Assembly (NCBI GenBank): GCA_024693045.1
Contig: JAILLQ010000013.1
Location: 1 to 48,328 of the forward strand
DNA: 48,328 bases
Source: Treponema sp.
Lineage (GTDB): Bacteria; Spirochaetota; Spirochaetia; Treponematales; Treponemataceae
Direction: 5' to 3'
Shown here: positions 16,066-24,174 of the stretch, one piece after another
Position numbering within the stretch: position 1 is the stretch's first letter
Layout of the letters: every line of letters starts with the position of its first letter
Notes under the pieces: model-generated
What the model was told of the DNA's origin: nothing
Databases searched by the model: none
Seen by the model: the letters and a program-made list of their open reading frames with translations, nothing else
Translations under genes and position numbers: made by a program

Positions 16066-16286
16066 CTTGCATTTGGAAGAAGGGCTTGGAAAGGGGCTCT
16101 TCTTATTCAAAAGTATTTTTTGCAGGCTTAACTCTTCTTCTTTTGCTCTTTCTTCTTCTTGTTCCCACAGGCTTTGAAGGAGCCCTTCAGTTTAAGGATG
16201 CTGAAAAATGCCGGGTTTTGATAACTGATGTTGATAATTCCACTTTTTTCATTTTAGAAGTATACTATATTTATGAAATCACCTAA
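16062..16286 (+). CDS. Short membrane protein, apparently a truncated gene
   Basis: A 74-residue frame beginning with the ATGA overlap of the phoU stop, with GGAGAAAGG (16051-16059) as ribosome site. One strong hydrophobic helix (FFAGLTLLLLLFLLLVP) is followed by TGFEGALQFKDAEKCRVLITDVDNS, which looks like the start of an extracytoplasmic domain. That domain then breaks off into FILEVYYIYEIT, and this end is merely the promoter and start of the next gene. It resembles the N-terminus of a YibE/F-type membrane protein whose remainder was lost; that identity is a guess. Confidence 0.4.
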   Translation: MTCIWKKGLERGSSYSKVFFAGLTLLLLLFLLLVPTGFEGALQFKDAEKCRVLITDVDNSTFFILEVYYIYEIT

Positions 16287-17109
16287 AGAAATCAGTGTAA
16301 ACGAAAAACTATTGCAGATTACAAAGGAAATTATTGACCTTGAGCCTAGCCATGACGAACTTCCTCTTAGAATTATGGAAATCCTTGTTAGCGATGAAGA
16401 AATTCAGTTTTTGCAGGATTACGCCAACAATGTTTCTATTTTACGGCTTGGTTTTAACGATCACGGACCTGTTCATATGCGAACAGTCTGCAAAAATGCA
16501 CTTTTGATGTTAAAGATTCTTTATCAGGCGGGCATTAAAACTTCCCTGGAAAAAGAGCAGACTGGAACTTTTTTGGACAGCCTTGCTGCAGTTAGTATTG
16601 CAGGTTTTATGCACGATTTTGGAATGACGATTGGCCGCCAGGATCACGAACTTTATTCTGGAATTATCGCATATGAGGTAATTAATAGGATTCTTGATAA
16701 GGTTTTGCCCTCACATGACGATTTACGCAGAAAAATTGTTATCCGTTCTATGGCTCTTGAAGGAATAATCGGGCATATGGGGATAAGGAAAATTCATTCT
16801 CTGGAAGCCGGTATTGTTCAAATTGCAGACGGTTGTGACATGACAAAGGGGCGGGCAAGAATTCCTATGGAATTAAATAAAAGTCCTTCTGTAGGCGACA
16901 TTCATAAATATTCTGCAAACTCTATTGAAAAGGTAAAAATACTTTCCGGTCAGGAAAAGCCAATCCGCATAGAAGTCAACATGAGTGCTGATGTTGGATT
17001 TTTCCAGATAGAAGAAGTTTTGCTTCAAAAAATCAATTCCAGCCCTGCAAAAGCTTTGGTCGAACTCTTTGCCGGCGTTGAAGGTAGTGACATGAAAAGG
17101 TATTTGTAA
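16273..17109 (+). CDS. HD-domain metal-dependent phosphohydrolase
   Basis: A 278-residue cytoplasmic protein. The HD metal site is visible as NDHGPVHMRTV (residues about 62-72), HDFGMTIGRQDHE (about 115-127) and a later D (QIADGCD). It probably hydrolyses a phosphoester of a nucleotide or related molecule; HD proteins of this compact kind are not assigned a substrate by sequence. There is no ribosome site: TATACT (16261-16266) ends six nt before the ATG at 16273, predicting a leaderless transcript starting inside the tail of the preceding frame. The gene is followed by the attenuator-like leader of a transporter gene. Confidence 0.75.
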   Translation: MKSPKEISVNEKLLQITKEIIDLEPSHDELPLRIMEILVSDEEIQFLQDYANNVSILRLGFNDHGPVHMRTVCKNALLMLKILYQAGIKTSLEKEQTGTFLDSLAAVSIAGFMHDFGMTIGRQDHELYSGIIAYEVINRILDKVLPSHDDLRRKIVIRSMALEGIIGHMGIRKIHSLEAGIVQIADGCDMTKGRARIPMELNKSPSVGDIHKYSANSIEKVKILSGQEKPIRIEVNMSADVGFFQIEEVLLQKINSSPAKALVELFAGVEGSDMKRYL

Positions 17110-17125
17110 TAAAATATTTGTCTAA

Positions 17126-17211
17126 ACTGCCACCGGGTAGTGAATGTTATAGAGGCATTCGTTTTCACATCATCAGGTCTTAGAAGATGTGAATACGAAT
17201 GCTTTTTTTTT
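17126..17211 (+). promoter_or_regulatory. Attenuator-like leader of the PnuC-type gene (candidate riboswitch)
   Basis: Three elements follow each other. ACTGCC-ACCG-GGTAGT (17126-17141) is a small hairpin. GAATG (17142-17146) can pair with CATTC (17156-17160). A strong terminator has a 17-bp stem with one mismatch between 17155-17171 and 17186-17202, ending in nine T residues (17203-17211). The CATTC arm is shared, so the small helix and the terminator exclude each other. The transporter start at 17225 lies just past the T-run with AGGGG (17212-17216) as ribosome site and no room for its own promoter. It matches no riboswitch class I can recall. Confidence 0.5.
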
Positions 17212-17224
17212 AGGGGTTAATTTT

Positions 17225-17916
17225 ATGGAAAAGTCAAAGGCTGCTTTTGCTTACTTTACGCCTTTTGAAAAGCTTTTATGGCTGTTTTCAACTTTAATAA
17301 TTGTGATTTCTTTTTTTTGGGGCAGGAAAAAAACTTTTTGACTTTGCTGGCTTCTCTTTTAGGCTCTTCTGCAATTCTTTTAAATGCTAAAGGCAATCCT
17401 TTGGGGCAAGCTATGATGATTATATTCTGTCTTTTTTACGGCTACATTTCTTTTACTTTTAAATATTACGGCGAATTGGCGACTTATGCAGGAATGACAA
17501 TGCCTATGTCGGTCTTTGCCCTTATTTCCTGGCTAAAAAATCCCTTTAAGGGTAAAAAAAATCAGGTAAAAGTGAATCAGCTTAGCAAAAAGGAAGTTCT
17601 TTTTATGTTTTTGCTTTCTATTCCTGTAACTATCCTTTTTTATTTTATTCTTAGGGCTTTTAATACCAAAAATCTTTTGCCCAGTACTTTATCGGTTACC
17701 ACAAGTTTTATTGCAGTTTATCTTACTTTTAGGCGAAGTCCTTATTTTTCTCTTGCATATATTTGTAACGATCTGATTCTTATTCTTCTCTGGATTCTGG
17801 CTGCTCTGGAAAATTTTAAATATTTTTCTGTTTCTGCCTGTTTTTTTGCTTTTTTGCTGAATGACCTTTACGCCTTTATTAACTGGAAGAAAATGGAACG
17901 CTGGCAAAAGGAATGA
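17225..17916 (+). CDS. PnuC-family vitamin/nucleoside transporter, split by a frameshift at A7
   Basis: From the ATG at 17225 the frame reads MEKSKAAFAYFTPFEKLLW..., a normal PnuC N-terminus with a first helix, but it stops at TGA 17339-17341. Moving to the -1 frame in the run of seven A residues (17327-17333) continues as NFLTLLASLLGSSAILLNAKGNPLGQ and goes through to 17916, giving about 230 residues, the usual PnuC length, with about seven helices. The end, LLNDLYAFINWKKMERWQ, is the PnuC C-terminal signature. The family imports nicotinamide riboside, thiamine or riboflavin by facilitated diffusion. The shift may be a sequencing error, a real mutation, or slippage on the A-run. It sits behind an attenuator-like leader. 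Confidence 0.7.
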
Positions 17917-17942
17917 TTTACAAGGAATGAATCGTCTGTAAC

Positions 17943-17972
17943 TTGTGGTATTTAAAAAATCTGTAGTATAAT
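17943..17972 (+). promoter_or_regulatory. Promoter of the phosphoribosyltransferase gene
   Basis: TTGTGG (17943-17948), 18 bp, TATAAT (17967-17972). The -10 ends seven nt before the ATG at 17980, so the mRNA should be leaderless. Confidence 0.6.
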
Positions 17973-17979
17973 ATTGCTT

Positions 17980-18576
17980 ATGAAAGAATTTCTGCCATAC
18001 GAAAGTGTAAGAAACAATGCTTTAAAGCTTGCTTCAAAAATTTATCATGATGGTTTTATTCCTGATATTATTTACACTCCCTTGCGAGGGGGAGCTTACA
18101 TGGCAAATGTTATCAGCGAATATTTTAAGCTTGCCCTAAAGGGGAAAAAGCCTGTTTTATACGCAGCCGTAGTTGCCCGTTCATATACTGATGTGAATTC
18201 CAATGATGCGGTTAGAATAGATGGATGGACTTACTCTCCGGATTATCTGCGTCAGGGGGACAAAATTCTCTTAATCGATGACATCTATGATTCCGGCAAA
18301 ACCTTGAATTATCTGGTTAAGGTGCTTTTGGAAAAGGGGGTTCCCCGGGAAGATATAAAGGTTGTAGTTCACGATTACAAGGAATTTTCCTATAAAGAAA
18401 GCCTTCCAATTAAGCCTGACTACTGGTGCCGCAAATTTGTAATCAATAATGAAAAAGAAAATCGTTGGATTCATTACTGCAGTCACGAGCTGGTAGGTCT
18501 AACTAAAGAGGAACTGGAAGAGTATTATTTTAAAAATGACCCTGAACTGAGGGATGTTCTGGGCGAGTTTTTATAA
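17980..18576 (+). CDS. Type I phosphoribosyltransferase
   Basis: A 198-residue cytoplasmic enzyme (start at the second ATG region, MKEFLPYESVRNN). The PRPP-binding signature ILLIDDIYDSGKTL lies at about residues 94-107, and an earlier TPLRGGAYMANV forms the pyrophosphate-side loop. This is the layout of hypoxanthine/xanthine-guanine phosphoribosyltransferases, which salvage free purine bases onto PRPP. The base specificity cannot be read. No ribosome site precedes the ATG at 17980; TATAAT is seven nt upstream. The neighbouring PnuC-type transporter could supply a nucleoside- or base-derived substrate, though the two have separate promoters. Confidence 0.8.
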   Translation: MKEFLPYESVRNNALKLASKIYHDGFIPDIIYTPLRGGAYMANVISEYFKLALKGKKPVLYAAVVARSYTDVNSNDAVRIDGWTYSPDYLRQGDKILLIDDIYDSGKTLNYLVKVLLEKGVPREDIKVVVHDYKEFSYKESLPIKPDYWCRKFVINNEKENRWIHYCSHELVGLTKEELEEYYFKNDPELRDVLGEFL

Positions 18577-18581
18577 AAAAT

Positions 18582-18625
18582 TTGAACTTAGCTTGAACCA
18601 AGTTTGAACTTAGCTTGAACTTAGC
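18582..18625. repeat. Four tandem 11-bp repeats between convergent genes
   Basis: TTGAACTTAGC (18582-18592), TTGAACCAAGT, TTGAACTTAGC and TTGAACTTAGC (ending 18625) run head to tail. They begin five nt after the phosphoribosyltransferase stop and end 17 nt before the end of the convergent ArsC-like gene. Confidence 0.85.
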
Positions 18626-18642
18626 CAGCTTTTACTTGCCCT

Positions 18643-18996
18643 TTACTTTAGCGCTTCAGACCATTCTGCTTCTTTAAAACCTGGAAGTACAGCCTTTTCT
18701 GTAATCAAAAGAGGTCGTTTTACAAGCATTCCGTCGCTTGCTAAAAGGGCGTACTGCTGGTCCTGGGGCATATCGGCCAGTTTTTTAGAGAGTTCCTGCT
18801 CACGGTATAAAATGCCGCTTGTGTTAAAAAATCTTTTAAGCGCAAGACCAGACTTTTGGTGCAGCTCCCGGATAGTTTTTTCATCTGGATGCTGGCTTTT
18901 TATGTCGATTTTTTCATATTTTATGCCTTTTTGATCCAGCCAGGCCAAAGCCTTTTTGCAGGTTGAACAGCGGTCGTAACAGTAAACTTTTACCAT
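18643..18996 (-). CDS. ArsC/Spx-family thioredoxin-fold protein
   Basis: A 117-residue cytoplasmic protein. CSTCKKA near the N-terminus (Cys10, Cys13) and KRFFNTSG, then LVKRPLLI, are the ArsC/Spx/YffB family features. These proteins are glutaredoxin-like; some reduce arsenate, others (Spx) bind RNA polymerase. The CxxC pair and the RPLL motif are intact. There is no arsenic-resistance gene nearby, so a YffB-like role in thiol chemistry is as likely as arsenate reduction. The ribosome site AAGGA lies eight nt upstream of the ATG at 18996. Confidence 0.8.
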   Translation of the reverse strand: MVKVYCYDRCSTCKKALAWLDQKGIKYEKIDIKSQHPDEKTIRELHQKSGLALKRFFNTSGILYREQELSKKLADMPQDQQYALLASDGMLVKRPLLITEKAVLPGFKEAEWSEALK

Positions 18997-19055
18997 AATT
19001 TTTCCTTAAATTGAATCTTGTTTTAATTATAACACAGAAATGCTAGAATTGAATT

Positions 19056-19958
19056 ATGAAGTCTGATTTTAAGAAAAAAGCCAGTTTTCATCTTCCCGGC
19101 CTTTTTGAATTTTTTGATTTTTACAGGGAATTTCTTCCTCTTTACCACAAACACAGGGAATACTTTTACGACTGGGCTCAGATTGCTTCGATTTACGGTT
19201 CTCCTGCCGACTGTCTTTGGGGCGGGGGAAGGACTTCTTTTGGACAGGCCCGGGCAGAAGATGTTCTAGCTCTTTTGGATGAATACGGAATTTCCTCTCG
19301 CCTGACCTTTAGTAATTCTCTTTTGCAGTCTGAGCATTTGGCCGACAAAAACTGCAATCAGCTCTGCCGCCTTTTTGAAAAATCCAAAGTCCAAAGCGGA
19401 ATCATTATTTATTCTGATTTACTTTTGGACTACATAAAAAAGAATTACCCCAGTTTTTATTTTGTTTCTTCAACTACAAAAGTTCTAACTGATTTTAAGG
19501 ATTTTTGCGCCGAACTGGATCGGCCTGATTTTAAGTATGTTGTTCCTGATTTTAGGTTGAATAAGCATCCTCAATTGAAGGCCTTGAACCCCCTGCAAAA
19601 AGACAAGGTGGAATTTCTCTGTAACGAATGCTGCTCCTTTGATTGCAAAAGCCGAAAGGCCTGTTACCAGAATGTAAGCCAGAAAAATCTTGGTCTGCAG
19701 GTAAAAGATCACAAATGTGGGGCGCCAGAGTCTAGCGGAGGTTACCGTTTTTCCCTTGCAATGCAGAATCCTTCTTTTTTAGGCCTCAAAGAAATAAAAG
19801 ATTACCTTAAAGCCGGTTTTTCTAACTTTAAAATCGAAGGCCGCGGTCTGGGTTCAGCGATTTTATTAGAGTTTCTACTATATTACATTACAAAAGCAGA
19901 ATATCACCTGCAGGTCAGGGAAGAACTTTACCTTGATTCCATGCTGGATTTGTTTTAA
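19056..19958 (+). CDS. Cysteine-rich protein related to U32 peptidases
   Basis: A 300-residue soluble protein. The middle has SPADCLWGGGRTSFG, an early alpha/beta pattern, and a cysteine cluster FLCNECCSFDCKSRKACYQN (residues about 189-208) followed by HKCGAPE about 20 residues later. Near the end stands FSNFKIEGRGLGSA, which is close to the SFKIEGR segment of U32 (collagenase-like) proteins, where four cysteines are thought to hold an iron-sulphur cluster. Several U32 relatives act in RNA or cofactor hydroxylation rather than peptide cleavage. The mRNA is probably leaderless: TG-C-TAGAAT (19041-19049) ends six nt before the ATG. The function is not assigned. Confidence 0.6.
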   Translation: MKSDFKKKASFHLPGLFEFFDFYREFLPLYHKHREYFYDWAQIASIYGSPADCLWGGGRTSFGQARAEDVLALLDEYGISSRLTFSNSLLQSEHLADKNCNQLCRLFEKSKVQSGIIIYSDLLLDYIKKNYPSFYFVSSTTKVLTDFKDFCAELDRPDFKYVVPDFRLNKHPQLKALNPLQKDKVEFLCNECCSFDCKSRKACYQNVSQKNLGLQVKDHKCGAPESSGGYRFSLAMQNPSFLGLKEIKDYLKAGFSNFKIEGRGLGSAILLEFLLYYITKAEYHLQVREELYLDSMLDLF

Positions 19959-19985
19959 GCATTTATGCAGAGGCGTAAGATTGCA

Positions 19986-21236
19986 CTAAATAATGTAGAA
20001 AGAATTTTTTCTTCTTTTTGCCAGATAAAGGGCGTCATCGATTCTTTTAATTGTATCTTCAATACAGTTGTCGCGTTCGATAAAGTAACTGGCTCCAATA
20101 GAAACTGAAAAATTAATGATTTCTCCATTTGAACTTCTTACCGATTCTTCTTTTATGTTTTTGTTGATTTGTCCTAATTTCTTTTCAAGGCTTTCTGGAA
20201 TTGTATTAAAAGTAAGAATAAATTCATCTCCGCCCCAGCGTATTATATGGTCATCCATATTGAGAGATTTTTCTACAGTTGAAACTATCTTTTTAATTAC
20301 AGCATCGCCAGAATTGTGACCGTACTTGTCGTTGATTGGCTTAAAATTATCTATATCAAGTATGGCGATTGCGTAGTTTTTTCCGCAAGTCTGGTAAGTA
20401 GAATAATATTCATGTAAAAGAGAGTCTCCAAAGGCTCTGCTTCCTGCCCCAGTTAAGCTATCTTTTGAAACTTTCAATTTTAAGTTTTCTGTTTCAGTCA
20501 TAAGTTTTCTTGAATTTCTACAATTAGAAATCATTATATAGAAAAAGAGAATCAAAGAAGTTATAAAAGATAGGAAACATGAAGAATAGAATATGAGCTT
20601 CTTTTTATGGCTTACTCCTCCAGCTGGTTCATACATGGAATTTAAATAAGTACCTGTACAAACAATCCAATTGTAAGGCCGATAGAGTCTTGCATAAGTT
20701 ACTTTTTCTGAAATATTTTCGGACTTGTATTCTTTAAAATAGTATTTGTAAGTTATTTCGCCATCCTTTTTTATGCCTTCAAGTTCAGTTAAGTAGGGAG
20801 TATTACCTCCAGCATCTTTTGTCAGGGTAGAAAGGGCAATTCCTTCTGTTTCTGGTAGATTTCCGTGTACCTGACGGATTCCATAGTTTTCTCCGCCATT
20901 AAAATCGGTAACTTCATTTATCCAAATGTAGGCGCCGTTTGCAAAAGTTGATTCGTGCACAATATTACGGATAAAACTGAGCGTTTCATTTTTAACATCT
21001 TCTTCAGTATATTTTATTCCGTTTTTTTCATAATCAGTAATAATCTTTGTTCGTATAGAATCTATAATCAATATGAAATTATCAACAGAAGATTTCATTT
21101 CTCTTTGTTGAAAGGCAAGAAGATTTGTTTTTAAGCGGTAATCATTAAATAATTGGGGTAGCACAAGAGCGCAGGTCATTAAAAAAACAATTAAAATTAC
21201 TATCAATGCAGTGCTTGATTTTTTTGAAAAATGCAT
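19986..21236 (-). CDS. Membrane diguanylate cyclase with Cache-type sensor
   Basis: A 416-residue inner-membrane enzyme making c-di-GMP from two GTP. A first helix (residues 10-31) and a second (about 214-236) bracket an outside domain that reads as a single Cache (HESTFANGAYIWINEV, then PYNWIVCTGTYLN), a fold that senses small molecules. The GGDEF domain covers about 250-416: DIDNFKPINDKYGHNSGD and RWGGDEFIL. The residues where the inhibitory RxxD site should be read NMDD, so product inhibition at that site is unlikely. It is divergent from an HD-GYP phosphodiesterase, with only 104 bp between the starts, which suggests that cyclase and hydrolase are controlled together. AGAGG lies about 12 nt before the ATG. 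Confidence 0.9.
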   Translation of the reverse strand: MHFSKKSSTALIVILIVFLMTCALVLPQLFNDYRLKTNLLAFQQREMKSSVDNFILIIDSIRTKIITDYEKNGIKYTEEDVKNETLSFIRNIVHESTFANGAYIWINEVTDFNGGENYGIRQVHGNLPETEGIALSTLTKDAGGNTPYLTELEGIKKDGEITYKYYFKEYKSENISEKVTYARLYRPYNWIVCTGTYLNSMYEPAGGVSHKKKLIFYSSCFLSFITSLILFFYIMISNCRNSRKLMTETENLKLKVSKDSLTGAGSRAFGDSLLHEYYSTYQTCGKNYAIAILDIDNFKPINDKYGHNSGDAVIKKIVSTVEKSLNMDDHIIRWGGDEFILTFNTIPESLEKKLGQINKNIKEESVRSSNGEIINFSVSIGASYFIERDNCIEDTIKRIDDALYLAKRRKNSFYII

Positions 21237-21340
21237 AAAAAAATTGTCCTCTCTCTTAGTTTATAACCCTTTTCTAAGATTTACAAACTTTTTAATTCTT
21301 TTTCCTACAAAAACATAGGAAACTAGTGTAAAATGTAAGC

Positions 21341-22252
21341 ATGAATTTACTGATTTACATGATGATTTTCATTGGCATTATTGTCATGGTTACCAACATT
21401 TATCGATATGTTCACTTTATGCGCAATATGAAAGATGTGCTTTCTGCCAGCCTTAATCATGACCGTTTTTGGAAGCAAAGCGGTTTATGGCTTTTAGTCT
21501 TCTTTCTTTTTGGCTACATAACAATTGGTCTTTTCAGTAATCCAGATTTGATGATGGCAAGTGTGCTTTTTGGCGGAAGTTTTTTTGTCATGATTGTTTT
21601 AACTCTTATGTTCCGTCTTATTGATTCTGTAAAAGAAAACTGTCTGGATGTTACAGAAGTTTTAATCAGTATTATCGAAAATCGCGATCCTAACCTAAAC
21701 GGACACAGCCGCAATGTTCAGAATATTACAATGCTTTTCTATAAGTATCTTCCAAAAGAACTAAAAAAGGGTATTAATCCTGTTAGTCTTGAATACGCAG
21801 CCCTTATGCACGATGTTGGAAAATTGGGAATTCCTGAAAAAGTTTTGAACAAACCAGGAAAGCTTGATCCTGATGAATGGGAGATTATGAGGCAGCATCC
21901 AAAAATTGGTGTAAAATTTCTGGAACCACTGCATACTTTTGAACACATCATGCCATGGATTCTATATCACCATGAAAGAATAGACGGGAAGGGGTATTAT
22001 TCAATTCCTAACGACCAGATTCCATTTCCTGCAAAAATTATTGCTGTTGCTGACACCTATTCCGCAATAACAATGAAAAGAGCCTACAAAGATCCTCGTT
22101 CTCACGAAGTAGCTATGCAGATTTTATTCGATGTTGCAGGAACTCAACTAGACCCAGAACTTGTAAAAATTTTTGCAAAAATTCCTCAAAGTGAACTGGC
22201 AGAATGTGTTCCACAAAATATCGAAACAATGGGTGAAAAATTAAGCAAATAG
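21341..22252 (+). CDS. Membrane HD-GYP cyclic-di-GMP phosphodiesterase
   Basis: A 303-residue protein with three N-terminal helices (residues 3-20, 48-65 and 72-92) and an HD-GYP domain from about 105. Metal and active-site motifs are HDVGKLGIP, then HHERIDGKGY, then VADTYSAI. The third residue of the GYP motif is Tyr (GKGYYSIP). The family hydrolyses c-di-GMP to GMP. There is no large sensor domain, so input may come through the membrane helices. It is probably translated from a leaderless mRNA, since TAAAAT (21329-21334) ends six nt before the ATG at 21341. It is divergent from the GGDEF cyclase and convergent with the ABC gene, 7 nt away. Confidence 0.88.
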   Translation: MNLLIYMMIFIGIIVMVTNIYRYVHFMRNMKDVLSASLNHDRFWKQSGLWLLVFFLFGYITIGLFSNPDLMMASVLFGGSFFVMIVLTLMFRLIDSVKENCLDVTEVLISIIENRDPNLNGHSRNVQNITMLFYKYLPKELKKGINPVSLEYAALMHDVGKLGIPEKVLNKPGKLDPDEWEIMRQHPKIGVKFLEPLHTFEHIMPWILYHHERIDGKGYYSIPNDQIPFPAKIIAVADTYSAITMKRAYKDPRSHEVAMQILFDVAGTQLDPELVKIFAKIPQSELAECVPQNIETMGEKLSK

Positions 22253-22259
22253 TATTGCT

Positions 22260-22940
22260 TTAATTCAGCCGTCCGCCGTCCATCGTGTAAATTTTATCTG
22301 CGAAATTTTTAGCTTCTTCTTCATGTGTTATTAAAAGAACTGCACTGCCTTTTTTCGCAGCATCTTTTAAAAGTGTCAGAACCTGGATTGTGTTCTGGGT
22401 ATCGAGACCTGCAGTAGGTTCATCGGCAAGAATTATATCGCTTTCCATGAGCATTGCTCTGGCAATGGCAAGTCTTCTTAATTCTCCTCCAGAAAGTTCG
22501 TTTGGTTTAGAATTCATCAATGAAGCAAGACCAACTTTTTCAAGCATTTCTGTAGCTTTTTCTACAGGAGGAGTGTCCTTGTTGTAAAGAATGTATGGCA
22601 AGAGGACATTTTCCAGAACAGAAAGACTTAAGAGAGCTGTGTGCCCCTGGGGAATTAAACCTATTTTTTTGTTTCTTAGAATGCTTCTTTCATCTTCAGA
22701 AAGAGAATATATGTCTTTGTCATCAATAAAGATTTTCCCCTGACTAGGTGTTAAAAGCCCTGCAAACATGTTCAAAAGAGTACTTTTTCCGCTTCCAGAT
22801 CTTCCTGTGATTTCGGTTAGAAGTCCGGCTTTTAGGTCAAAATCCAGGTTTTCTACAGCTGTAAAATAATTGCTGTTCTTTCCAGCCCGGTAAAAATTTT
22901 TCTTTATATCTCTGGCAATTAAAAGAGTCTTGTTTTCCAT
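22260..22940 (-). CDS. ABC transporter ATPase of an FtsX-type export system
   Basis: A 226-residue ATP-binding protein with Walker A GRSGSGKST (about residues 43-51), signature LSGGELRRLAIARA, Walker B IILADEPTAGLD and switch His in LITHEEE. The LSGGE-R pattern is that of the MacB/LolD/FtsE group, which works with FtsX-fold permeases to move things out of, or pull on, the inner membrane rather than to import. It is the third gene of a permease-permease-ATPase operon, 9 nt after the second permease. No periplasmic partner protein is encoded beside it. Confidence 0.9.
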   Translation of the reverse strand: MENKTLLIARDIKKNFYRAGKNSNYFTAVENLDFDLKAGLLTEITGRSGSGKSTLLNMFAGLLTPSQGKIFIDDKDIYSLSEDERSILRNKKIGLIPQGHTALLSLSVLENVLLPYILYNKDTPPVEKATEMLEKVGLASLMNSKPNELSGGELRRLAIARAMLMESDIILADEPTAGLDTQNTIQVLTLLKDAAKKGSAVLLITHEEEAKNFADKIYTMDGGRLN

Positions 22941-22949
22941 ATGTGATTC

Positions 22950-24158
22950 TTATTCTCCTTCTTTTAAGATAAATGATGTATCCATCTTGTTGATTTTATA
23001 AATTGCAAGACTTGCAGAAAGCAGGGAAGTTCCTAAAACTGATATAAGAGCTAAAAGAGCCAAAAGTAAAATCATTATAGGAGACGGAAGTACAAATCCT
23101 GCTCCAAAGAGAAGGGTAAAAGCTCTTCTGTAGGCAGTAAAAATGCCAAGCCCTATGAGTAAAGCTAAAATTCCTCCGATAAGATTTACACAAAAAGCTT
23201 CTTTAATAACGATTCCAGAAAGAATTTTCATGTTTGCACCCATAGATTTTAATGAAGCGAATTCTCTCTTTCTGTCATTAATCATCATCATAAAAATAAG
23301 TAAGGTCATGAAAAAAGAAATCAGCCAAAAAAGAATGATAAAATTATTAGCAGATTTAGATACCTTTTGAAGGTTTTCTGAAATTCCGCTTACCATGCTT
23401 TTTGAAGTGATTACATTCACATCAACTAATTCACTGCGTATTTTGTTTGCAACTTCTTCAATATCTGTGTCTTTTTGAACTTTTACAAGAACAGATGACA
23501 CAACCTCGTCAACGTTAAAAACTCCATATTGATTCAAACTTTTTTCAAAGGAAGAACGGATAAGATTCTTAACTGTATCGAAATTCATGTAAACAGCGTT
23601 ATCTAAATTTGAACCTGTAGCAGAAAATTTTCCTTTGATTTTACAATCGTTTCCGTAAAGGCGGATATAGCCATTTTCGTCGATTGTAATGTTATTCCCG
23701 ACAAAAATATCACCCCTTTCTAGAATTGCTTTATTAGAAGAGTCCCGAATCCAGGGTTGAATTGTAAAATCGCTTTCAGGTTCAAAACCTACCAGCTGGA
23801 GTTTTGCTGAACAACAGCCAGCACTTGCAGAAGCTAAAAAAAGCTGAGGGGACGCTTTTTCTATTCCATCTATCTTTAAAATTTTTGAATAATTTTCATA
23901 AGGCATGTAAAAATAGCCTGGATCTGCCTGAATCAAAACGGTTTGAGCGTCAAAATCTTTTTTAGAACTTTCTGGAACAACAAGTATGTCTGCACCAAGT
24001 CTTTTTTCTACTAAATTTAAACCGTGTTTTATACCCTGAACGATAATTGTTCCCGTAAAAATAGAAAAGGCCATTAAAAAAGCAAAAGTGATAAGAAAAA
24101 GAGTTCTTGAACGGTATGCTTTTAGATTTCGAAAAGCAAGATTTTTCAATAAAATCAT
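22950..24158 (-). CDS. FtsX-fold ABC permease with a CC motif (iron-system-like)
   Basis: A 402-residue permease: one N-terminal helix (residues 17-38), a large outside domain (about 40-270) and three helices at the end. The outside domain begins GADILVVPESSKK and contains ASAGCCSAKLQLVGF followed by DFTIQPW. I remember this CC-x-LQ-GF and DF-PW layout from the permeases of the Campylobacter p19/Ftr1-linked iron system and its relatives. The cysteine pair might bind metal or form a disulphide. It overlaps nothing but lies 16 nt from the first permease. The substrate is not proven; no p19 or Ftr1 gene is in the window. Confidence 0.8.
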   Translation of the reverse strand: MILLKNLAFRNLKAYRSRTLFLITFAFLMAFSIFTGTIIVQGIKHGLNLVEKRLGADILVVPESSKKDFDAQTVLIQADPGYFYMPYENYSKILKIDGIEKASPQLFLASASAGCCSAKLQLVGFEPESDFTIQPWIRDSSNKAILERGDIFVGNNITIDENGYIRLYGNDCKIKGKFSATGSNLDNAVYMNFDTVKNLIRSSFEKSLNQYGVFNVDEVVSSVLVKVQKDTDIEEVANKIRSELVDVNVITSKSMVSGISENLQKVSKSANNFIILFWLISFFMTLLIFMMMINDRKREFASLKSMGANMKILSGIVIKEAFCVNLIGGILALLIGLGIFTAYRRAFTLLFGAGFVLPSPIMILLLALLALISVLGTSLLSASLAIYKINKMDTSFILKEGE

Positions 24159-24174
24159 AATTCCTCCTGTAAAA

